Positions 58,324 to 64,000 of a stretch of DNA of 64,000 nucleotides are shown piece after piece. This stretch comes from Boseongicola aestuarii (GTDB lineage: Bacteria > Pseudomonadota > Alphaproteobacteria > Rhodobacterales > Rhodobacteraceae), in the NCBI RefSeq assembly GCF_900184815.1, contig NZ_FXXQ01000008.1:62001-126000 (forward strand), written 5' to 3'. A model generated the notes under the pieces. The model was not told the DNA's origin, searched no databases, and saw only the letters and a program-made list of their open reading frames with translations. Each line of letters begins with the position of its first letter. The first letter of the stretch is position 1. Both the position numbers and the translations under genes were made by a program.

Positions 58324-58758
58324 ATGCTTGTAAGCCAGATACTTGCGATGAAGGGCGGAGGTGATGTGGTCACAATTCCCGCTGACACCACAATTCAGGA
58401 CACCGCGCGTTTACTCTCGGAAAAAAAGATCGGTGCGATCGTTGTCTCTTCGGGTGGAGATATTGCTGAAGGCATCATTTCCGAGCGCGATATCGTGCGC
58501 GAGTTAGGGCGCCGCGGACCAAGCTGCCTGTCCGAAAAGGTCTCCGAGATGATGACCACCGAACTTGTCAGCGCAACCAGCAACGAGACCACCGATCAGG
58601 TCCTTCAAAAGATGAGCGACGGCCGCTTTCGCCACATGCCAGTCGTCGAGGGCGAAAAGATGATCGGTCTCATTTCCATCGGTGACGTGGTGAAGGCCCG
58701 ACTGGCGGAGCTGGCGATGGAAAAGGACGCTCTGGAAGGTATGATCAAGGGCTTTTAG
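58324..58758 (+). CDS. Tandem CBS-domain protein
   Basis: 144 residues consisting of two CBS domains (about 7-60, 75-128) and nothing else. CBS pairs bind adenosyl ligands (AMP, ATP, SAM). The motif ISERDIVRELGRRGPS is typical. GGGAGG precedes the ATG. Similar stand-alone proteins are energy-state sensors. Divergent from mmsA, followed by coaD. Confidence 0.9.
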   Translation: MLVSQILAMKGGGDVVTIPADTTIQDTARLLSEKKIGAIVVSSGGDIAEGIISERDIVRELGRRGPSCLSEKVSEMMTTELVSATSNETTDQVLQKMSDGRFRHMPVVEGEKMIGLISIGDVVKARLAELAMEKDALEGMIKGF

Positions 58759-58836
58759 CCTCTAACAACTTGATCTGGCGATATTTTCATGCCACCCAAG
58801 TGCCCAATAAAATAGAAATTGGCCCAAGGCGACACC

Positions 58837-59340
58837 ATGCGGATCGGACTTTATCCCGGAACTTTTGATCCGGTCACCCTTGGGCACCTCGATATCATTC
58901 GGCGCGCCACGCATCTGGTAGATCGTCTGGTGATCGGCGTCGCCATCAACCGCGACAAGGGTCCGATGTTCTCACTCGATGAGCGCGTCGCGATGATCGA
59001 AGCCGAATGCGCCAGCATTGCGGCCGAGCAAAACATTGAAATCATTGCGCATCCCTTTGAAAATCTGCTGATCGACTGCGCCCGCGACGTGGGGGCAGGT
59101 GTCATCATCCGCGGCCTGCGCGCGGTCGCCGATTTCGAATATGAATTTCAGATGGTCGGCATGAACCGCGTGCTCGATTCCAGCATCGAAACCGTGTTCC
59201 TGATGGCCGAAGCCAAGCATCAGGCCATTGCGTCCAAACTGGTCAAAGAGATCGCCCGGCTTGACGGAGACGTGTCCAAATTCGTCACGCCTACCGTCCG
59301 GGATGCACTTGTTTCGCGGGTGCAGAAAAACAAGCGTTAG
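58837..59340 (+). CDS. coaD: Phosphopantetheine adenylyltransferase
   Basis: Fourth step of coenzyme A synthesis. 167 residues starting MRIGLYPGTFDPVTLGH, with the nucleotide-binding TLGH motif and KLVKEIARLDGDVSKF at the C-terminus. Start ATG 58837 has AAGG 8 bases upstream. Confidence 0.95.
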   Translation: MRIGLYPGTFDPVTLGHLDIIRRATHLVDRLVIGVAINRDKGPMFSLDERVAMIEAECASIAAEQNIEIIAHPFENLLIDCARDVGAGVIIRGLRAVADFEYEFQMVGMNRVLDSSIETVFLMAEAKHQAIASKLVKEIARLDGDVSKFVTPTVRDALVSRVQKNKR

Positions 59341-59346
59341 ACTGTC

Positions 59347-59499
59347 TTATTTGCCGTAGACGGCGCGTGCTGCAAGTGCGTGTGCTTCGCCTCTGTAGAT
59401 GCCGAGGTCATGTGCCACATCAAGCGGCATATTGCTGATCTCGCGCACGGTCTTGTTATAGAGGCGGCGTTTTTTGAGGTCGTTGAGAAGCGATATCAT
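59347..59499 (-). CDS. DUF1127-family microprotein B
   Basis: 50 residues starting MISLLNDLKKRRLYNKT. Aligns with its neighbour (59683-59847): shared YNxTVxEhS, DLxIYxGE/D and the identical AVYG near the end. Basic N-terminus. It has its own upstream element at 59591-59609. DUF1127 proteins include a Rhodobacter RNA-binding regulator. Confidence 0.8.
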   Translation of the reverse strand: MISLLNDLKKRRLYNKTVREISNMPLDVAHDLGIYRGEAHALAARAVYGK

Positions 59500-59590
59500 G
59501 TCTGTTTTCCTAACAAGTGTATTTGTGTTCGTTACCCGCCATATGGTCCTCTTCGGTATCGCTAACAACCGACGATTTTCCATAGCCGGT

Positions 59591-59609
59591 TTGCATGAAC
59601 TGCATAGCG
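59591..59609 (-). promoter_or_regulatory. Conserved upstream element of microprotein B
   Basis: TTGCATGAACTGCATAGCG (plus-strand reading), 92 bases before the ATG. 17 of 19 bases match the element before microprotein A. Confidence 0.5.
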
Positions 59610-59628
59610 AAAACCATTGATACAAATG

Positions 59629-59653
59629 AAAAAGGGCAGGCCGAGGCCTGCCC
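59629..59653 (-). terminator. Terminator of microprotein A
   Basis: Perfect 9-bp stem GGGCAGGCC-GA-GGCCTGCCC; on the minus strand followed by TTTTT. Confidence 0.85.
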
Positions 59654-59682
59654 TGGTGGGTCTTTGGATACCTATGTGGCGC

Positions 59683-59847
59683 TTATGCGCCGTACACGGC
59701 TTTGCGGGCGATCTGCGGGATGTCGCCTTTGTAGATGTCCAGATCCAGCCGTGTGTCCAAGCTTGTCGCGGACAATTCGGCAACTGTTTCGTTGTAACGC
59801 ACACGTTTCTGCGCACGATCGCGAAGTGTTTCAAAAAGCGATGTCAT
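59683..59847 (-). CDS. DUF1127-family microprotein A
   Basis: 54 residues, MTSLFETLRDRAQKRVRYNE at the start and RKAVYGA at the end. AGGAGATATGAC gives a strong ribosome-binding site. Transcribed first of the pair and ended by its own terminator. Diverged duplicate of microprotein B. Confidence 0.82.
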   Translation of the reverse strand: MTSLFETLRDRAQKRVRYNETVAELSATSLDTRLDLDIYKGDIPQIARKAVYGA

Positions 59848-59919
59848 GTCATATCTCCTTCATGACCGGTATTGCGCTTACCCTACCAATGTGGGGGAAA
59901 GTTAGCGCTAAACAAGCCG

Positions 59920-59938
59920 TAATGCTGCAAAGCAGCAT
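59920..59938. other. Perfect hairpin near the microprotein A promoter
   Basis: AATGCTGC-AAA-GCAGCATT, directly beside the conserved element. Could be a binding site or transcript hairpin. Confidence 0.4.
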
Positions 59939-59956
59939 TGCATCAACTGCATGGCG
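59938..59956 (-). promoter_or_regulatory. Conserved upstream element of microprotein A
   Basis: TTGCATCAACTGCATGGCG, 91 bases before the ATG. Contains two TGCAT half-sites 9 bases apart. The same placement before both genes suggests a functional site. Confidence 0.5.
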
Positions 59957-59977
59957 GAGATTGTGTGATTTCGCGTC

Positions 59978-60292
59978 TCAGACTTCGTCCATCAACTGCT
60001 TCTTGGCAACGGCCATCAGTTCGGCCATCTTCTTGCGGATATCGGCTTCGCTGGCCAGATCGCCCAGATCACCGGACACTTTGCGATAGACGTCCTCGTG
60101 TCCGGCTTCCTCAAAGTCCGAGCGAACGACTTCTTTGGCGTATTCTGCAGCGTCGTCGCCGGATTTGCCCATCAACTCGGCCGCCCAGAGCCCCAGCAGC
60201 TTGTTGCGGCGTGCGTCGGCCTTGAACTGCATTTCTGCGTCATGGGCGAATTTGTTTTCAAACGCGTTTTCGCGGTCGTCGAAAGTGCTCAT
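59978..60292 (-). CDS. DUF1476 protein, F1-ATPase zeta inhibitor homologue
   Basis: 104 residues, all-helical, starting MSTFDDRENAFENKFAHDAE. The family includes the zeta subunit of Paracoccus denitrificans F1-ATPase, whose N-terminus blocks ATP hydrolysis; LWAAELMGKSGDDAAEYAKEVV-type core (LWAAELMGKSG) is conserved. Restricted to alphaproteobacteria. Divergent from purC. Confidence 0.9.
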   Translation of the reverse strand: MSTFDDRENAFENKFAHDAEMQFKADARRNKLLGLWAAELMGKSGDDAAEYAKEVVRSDFEEAGHEDVYRKVSGDLGDLASEADIRKKMAELMAVAKKQLMDEV

Positions 60293-60465
60293 CTGGTAAA
60301 CTCCGTGGTCGGATGAAAAGGTGCTGATATTGATATGCCCTCGCAGGCCCCGGACGACAAGAGGCGACACGAGGTGTCGTGCTTGCCGCAAGGTCGCATC
60401 TGCCCTATAGCGACCGCCAAGAGCGGGGCAATCGCCCTTTGCAGCAACGGTTTGGGAAATCACGC

Positions 60466-61227
60466 ATGGCACGTCGCAAAAAGGTCTACGAAGGCAAGGC
60501 GAAGATCCTCTATGAAGGCCCCGAACCGGGGACCTTGGTCCAGTATTTCAAGGACGACGCGACTGCGTTCAATGCGCAGAAGAAGGATGTGATCGACGGC
60601 AAGGGCGTGTTGAACAACCGCCTGTCCGAGTTCTTCATGACTGGTCTGACGCAGATCGGCGTGCCGACTCACTTCATCAAACGCCTCAATATGCGCGAAC
60701 AACTGATCCGCTCGGTCGAGATCATTCCCCTGGAAGTCATTGTGCGCAACTACGCCGCGGGCACGATGTCGCAGCGTCTTGGTCTGGAAGAGGGCACCCA
60801 ACTGCCGCGTCCGATCATCGAGTTCTGCCTCAAGGACGATGCTTTGGGCGATCCGTTGGTGGCTGAAGAGCATATTCTTGCCTTCGGTTGGGCCAGTCAG
60901 CAGGATCTGGATGATATGATCGCACTGGCGCTTCGGGTGAACGATTTCATGTCGGGTTGCATGTTCGCGGTCGGCATCAAGCTGGTGGATTTCAAGATCG
61001 AAATCGGCCGCGTCTGGGAGGGCGAATTCCAGCGCCTGATCATCGCGGACGAGATCAGCCCCGATAGCTGCCGCCTGTGGGACATGGAGACTGGCCAAAG
61101 GCTGGACAAGGACGTGTTCCGCCGCGATCTCGGCAACTTGGCTGACGCCTATACGGAAGTTGCGCGTCGTCTTGGTGTCCTGCCAAGCAATGTGACGCAC
61201 ACGACCAAGCCGACCCTGATCAACTGA
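60466..61227 (+). CDS. purC: SAICAR synthetase
   Basis: Joins CAIR and aspartate in purine synthesis. 253 residues from ATG 60466 ([18 protein letters not shown]). The conserved [24 protein letters not shown] and [13 protein letters not shown] are intact. Confidence 0.95.
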   Translation: MARRKKVYEGKAKILYEGPEPGTLVQYFKDDATAFNAQKKDVIDGKGVLNNRLSEFFMTGLTQIGVPTHFIKRLNMREQLIRSVEIIPLEVIVRNYAAGTMSQRLGLEEGTQLPRPIIEFCLKDDALGDPLVAEEHILAFGWASQQDLDDMIALALRVNDFMSGCMFAVGIKLVDFKIEIGRVWEGEFQRLIIADEISPDSCRLWDMETGQRLDKDVFRRDLGNLADAYTEVARRLGVLPSNVTHTTKPTLIN

Positions 61228-61233
61228 TTGCGC

Positions 61234-61248
61234 CGCGCCTTCGGCGCG
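61234..61248 (+). terminator. Hairpin just after purC
   Basis: CGCGCC-TTC-GGCGCG perfect stem six bases past the stop, without a T-run; next to repeat copy 4. Confidence 0.4.
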
Positions 61249-61255
61249 TCGCGGT

Positions 61256-61313
61256 GTCGGGGCTCTGCCCCGCTCGCTTGCGCTCGCCCCCCGAGATATT
61301 TTTGGGCCGATAA
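61256..61313 (+). repeat. GC-rich palindromic intergenic repeat, copy 4
   Basis: GGGGCTCTGCCCC hairpin, C-rich middle, then CCCCCCGAGATATTTTTGGGCC. Very similar to copies 1 and 2. Confidence 0.65.
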
Positions 61314-61412
61314 TATGTGGTGCCACGGCTTGGGGGGTTCAGGATTGGACAAGCCTGCGCGAATCCGTAATAGAACAGGCAATCGTCGTTCAATGCTTCT
61401 CGGGGGATCACA

Positions 61413-61652
61413 ATGAAGGCTCGCGTCCACATAATGTTGAAGGCTGGCGTTTTGGATCCGCAAGGCGAAGCGATCCGCCACGCGCTTGGCACACTTGGGT
61501 TTGAGGGTGTCGCAGGCGTGCGGCAGGGCAAGGTGATCGAAATCGAAATTGCCGCAACGGACGAGGACGCTGCCAAGGCCGAGGTGGCCCGCATGTGCGA
61601 GGCGCTTTTGGCCAATACCGTGATCGAAAGCTACACGGTCGAGATTCTTTGA
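61413..61652 (+). CDS. purS: Phosphoribosylformylglycinamidine synthase subunit PurS
   Basis: Small subunit bridging PurL and PurQ in FGAM synthesis. 79 residues, MKARVHIMLKAGVLDPQG start, the usual length. The stop TGA overlaps the ATG of the alcohol dehydrogenase gene by one base. Confidence 0.94.
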   Translation: MKARVHIMLKAGVLDPQGEAIRHALGTLGFEGVAGVRQGKVIEIEIAATDEDAAKAEVARMCEALLANTVIESYTVEIL

Positions 61653-62689
61653 TGCGCGCGGCGGTCCTCAGAACCTACAACGAGGATTTGTCGATCGAAG
61701 ACGTGGCGATGCCCGATTGCCCGCCCGATGGCGTTGTTTTGAGGGTCTTGGCCTGTGGCATTTGCCGCTCAGACTGGCACGGTTGGGTGGGCGAGCATCC
61801 TCGGGTGAAGCCCGGTCAGATCGGTGGCCACGAATATTGCGGCGAAGTCGTCGAAGCGGGGCGCGAGGCGACCTATGCAGTCGGAGACCGTCTGATCGCG
61901 CCGTTCATTCTGTCTTGCGGAAACTGTCCGAACTGCCGCTCGGGGGCGTCTAACACCTGTCTTGACCAGCGTTTGCCGGGCTTTGTGGAACCGGGTGCAT
62001 TCGCCGAATATGTCGCCGTCCCGCGCGACCATAATCTGGCGCGCCTGCCGGAGGGCATGTCGCCCGCTCTGGCGGCCGCGCTTGGTTGCCGCGTCACCAC
62101 CGCCTGGCACGCGCTGACCGACCGTGCCGCCCTGAAGCCCGGTGAGTGGCTGGCGGTGCACGGCACCGGCGGCATCGGTCTTGCCGCGATGCTTTTGGGG
62201 CGTGCCATCGGGGCGCGTGTCATCGTCACTGATATCGTTCCGGAAAAGCTGGCTCATGCCCTGTCCCTTGGGGCCGAACACGCGGTGGACGCCAGCGACG
62301 GCGAAAGCGCTTCGCGCATCCGCGAGATCACTGGCGGCGGCGCGCATGTCTCGGTCGAGGCCCTCGGTTTCCCGGCTACCGTGGCCGCCTCGCTGGCCTG
62401 TCTGCGGCCTCTGGGACGACATGTGCAGGTCGGACTGCCTGTTGGGCCCCATGCGATCCAGCCGATCAATCTCAACACCGTCTACATGGGCAATCTCGCG
62501 ATTTATGGTACACGCGGCATGCCGTCGTGGAGGTATCCATCGCTCTTGTCGCTGATCGACAGTGGCGCGGTGGACCTGTCGCCGATTATCGCCCGCGAGG
62601 TCGCCTTGTCCGACACGGGGGCAGAGCTTGCCGCCTTTAACGGGCCAATGCCTCCGGGCGTGGCTGTCATCACCGATTTTCTGTCCTGA
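61652..62689 (+). CDS. Zinc-dependent alcohol dehydrogenase, inserted between purS and purQ
   Basis: MDR-family NAD(P) oxidoreductase, 345 residues. Catalytic zinc ligands CGICRSD and GHEYCG, structural zinc [15 protein letters not shown], and the cofactor motif [10 protein letters not shown] are intact. It is coupled to purS by a one-base overlap and lies 10 bases before purQ, so it is co-transcribed with purine genes though it has no known role there. Confidence 0.9.
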   Translation: MRAAVLRTYNEDLSIEDVAMPDCPPDGVVLRVLACGICRSDWHGWVGEHPRVKPGQIGGHEYCGEVVEAGREATYAVGDRLIAPFILSCGNCPNCRSGASNTCLDQRLPGFVEPGAFAEYVAVPRDHNLARLPEGMSPALAAALGCRVTTAWHALTDRAALKPGEWLAVHGTGGIGLAAMLLGRAIGARVIVTDIVPEKLAHALSLGAEHAVDASDGESASRIREITGGGAHVSVEALGFPATVAASLACLRPLGRHVQVGLPVGPHAIQPINLNTVYMGNLAIYGTRGMPSWRYPSLLSLIDSGAVDLSPIIAREVALSDTGAELAAFNGPMPPGVAVITDFLS

Positions 62690-62699
62690 GGTTGTCAAC

Positions 62700-63368
62700 A
62701 TGAAAGCCGCTGTTCTTGTCTTTCCGGGGTCCAACTGTGATCGCGATCTGGCCGTCGCATTTCGTCAGGCGGGATGTGCCGTCGAGATGGTCTGGCACAA
62801 GGACACGAGCCTGCCGGACGGCGTCGATATCGTAGGCATACCGGGCGGGTTTTCCTTTGGTGACTACTTGCGTTGTGGCGCTATTGCGGCGCGATCGCCG
62901 ATCATCGGTGCGCTGAAATCCCACGTCGAGCGGGGCGGGCACGCACTTGGCATCTGCAACGGCTTTCAGGTGCTTGTCGAAACCGGCCTGTTGCCGGGGG
63001 CTCTGATCCGTAACGCGCGCCTGAAGTTCATCTGCAGGCCCGTGGCGCTGACGGTGGAAACCACATCCAGCGATTTCACGAACGCTTATACCAAAGGCCA
63101 GACAGTCACCTATCCGGTCGCCCATCACGACGGCAACTACATCGCCAGTCCCGACACGCTTGCCGCGCTGAATGACGCTGACCGCGTCGCCTTTCGCTAT
63201 CGCGACAACATCAACGGCTCGGCTGAGAATATAGCTGGTATCCTGTCGGAAAACCGCCGCGTTCTGGGTCTTATGCCCCACCCGGAACGCGCGGCGGATT
63301 CTGCCCTTGGAGGCGAAGATGGTGCCGATTTGTTCCGTTCTCTTGCTATCGCTGCCGTCACCGCTTGA
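62700..63368 (+). CDS. purQ: Phosphoribosylformylglycinamidine synthase subunit PurQ
   Basis: Glutaminase subunit supplying ammonia to PurL. 222 residues from ATG 62700. Catalytic Cys in [23 protein letters not shown] and the C-terminal MPHPERAAD (His-Glu) are present. purL is not in the window. Confidence 0.95.
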   Translation: MKAAVLVFPGSNCDRDLAVAFRQAGCAVEMVWHKDTSLPDGVDIVGIPGGFSFGDYLRCGAIAARSPIIGALKSHVERGGHALGICNGFQVLVETGLLPGALIRNARLKFICRPVALTVETTSSDFTNAYTKGQTVTYPVAHHDGNYIASPDTLAALNDADRVAFRYRDNINGSAENIAGILSENRRVLGLMPHPERAADSALGGEDGADLFRSLAIAAVTA

Positions 63369-63400
63369 GCCAGCGGCGCCAAGGCCTTACTTTAAAAGGC

Positions 63401-64000
63401 ATGAGCGACATGCCGCGCAATAAACGAGTTCGCTTCTCGGGGTCTTCCTGGCCGATACGGGTGATGATGATCGTGGTCATCTCGGCCGCTGTCGCAGTCA
63501 TCTGGGTGACGAACCAGCTCTTGACCGAGCGTTTCACCGAAAGCACACGCAGCCGCGCCGAAGTTCGACTGGCGCTTTACTCGGGCAACATCCTCAGCGA
63601 ATTGCAGCGCAGCCAGATCGTGCCGCAACTTCTGGCGCGCGATCCGTCCCTGATCGGTGCATTGAATTCCGAGGATTATGCCCAGACCACGCAGCGCCTG
63701 ATCTCATATCGCGATGAAATCCGTGCCGCCGAACTGTTTCTGATTGACGGGGAAGGGCGCGCCGTCGCGGCGACTGATCGTCAGGAGCTTGGTTCGATGC
63801 ACCGTTCCCAGGGCTATTTCGTGGAAGCCCTGCGGTCTTCAGATACAGTTTTCACAACGAATATCACCGAAAACGGTACCCGGCTTTTTGCGTATTCTCG
63901 CAAACTCCGCGACCGCGGTGAAACTATTGGCGTCATTGTCGTGGAACTGAACCTGCAACAGTTCGAAAGTGCCTGGGCCGGGTTTGCCGACGCCGTTTTC
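63401..64000 (+). CDS. dctB: C4-dicarboxylate sensor histidine kinase DctB, 3' end cut by window edge
   Basis: First 200 codons only, open to the window end. A membrane helix (about 20-42) is followed by the periplasmic PDC-like sensor domain: DPSLIGALNSEDY, then GYFVEALRSSDTVFTTNI and GVIVVELNLQQFESAWAG, very like DctB of Rhodobacter. The kinase domain lies beyond. Start could also be ATG three codons later. Confidence 0.85.
   Translation, partial: MSDMPRNKRVRFSGSSWPIRVMMIVVISAAVAVIWVTNQLLTERFTESTRSRAEVRLALYSGNILSELQRSQIVPQLLARDPSLIGALNSEDYAQTTQRLISYRDEIRAAELFLIDGEGRAVAATDRQELGSMHRSQGYFVEALRSSDTVFTTNITENGTRLFAYSRKLRDRGETIGVIVVELNLQQFESAWAGFADAVF

Overview
This 64 kb window reads as chromosomal DNA of a marine-type alphaproteobacterium, most likely Rhodobacteraceae (Roseobacter group). 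This rests on the roughly 60% GC appearance, alphaproteobacterial markers (a DUF1476 protein resembling the F1-ATPase zeta inhibitor, DUF2849/DUF934 in the sulfite cluster, tandem DUF1127 microproteins, VPLPA-CTERM proteins), and protein sequences that look Rhodobacterales throughout. Genes are tightly packed and mostly housekeeping. I see no prophage, insertion sequence, CRISPR array, tRNA or rRNA.

Layout. 0-7.6 kb: RNase J (5' truncated by the window edge), phosphoglycolate phosphatase, a small membrane protein, a RhlE-type helicase, RF3, an NTF2-like protein and a lipoprotein; an AT-rich gap at 4.3-4.65 kb carries DnaA-box and GANTC clusters. 7.6-14.5 kb: an atypical SDR, a sodium:solute symporter, an orphan ABC ATPase, a WYL regulator, tatABC and a DUF815 ATPase. 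14.6-25.1 kb, all minus strand: surE-pcm-nlpD, an SDR, purF, cvpA, radA, a PqiA-like protein, two membrane proteins and an RraA-like protein. 25.1-32.4 kb, minus: mlaEF, alr, a VWA protein, dnaB, pyrE, pyrC. 32.5-38.3 kb, plus: the urease cluster ureDABCEFG with two extra small genes. 38.3-42.3 kb: an unknown protein, glutaryl-CoA dehydrogenase, infC with an ATC start, and a low-complexity membrane-anchored protein. 42.3-48.4 kb: an assimilatory sulfate/sulfite cluster (cysG, DUF2849, sulfite reductase, 4Fe-4S CysH, DUF934, fpr) with a divergent DecR-like regulator. 48.4-58.2 kb: a P450, a DUF808 protein, valine-catabolism genes (mmsB, hydrolase, mmsA) split by a GCS2 ligase and two VPLPA-CTERM proteins. 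58.3-64 kb: a CBS protein behind a CRP-type palindrome, coaD, two DUF1127 genes, the zeta homologue, purC, purS-adh-purQ, and the start of dctB.

How genes work together: purine synthesis (purF, purC, purS, purQ), pyrimidine synthesis (pyrC-pyrE), sulfur assimilation, urea hydrolysis with nickel insertion, valine degradation to propionyl-CoA, Tat export and envelope maintenance (NlpD-like, MlaEF, Alr).

The most interesting features are regulatory or structural: the DnaA-box/GANTC cluster, the duplicated DUF1127 gene-plus-promoter module, the microproteins inside the urease cluster, the perfect TGTGA-N6-TCACA palindrome, and a dispersed GC-rich palindromic repeat at gene ends. I found no convincing wholly new multi-gene system.
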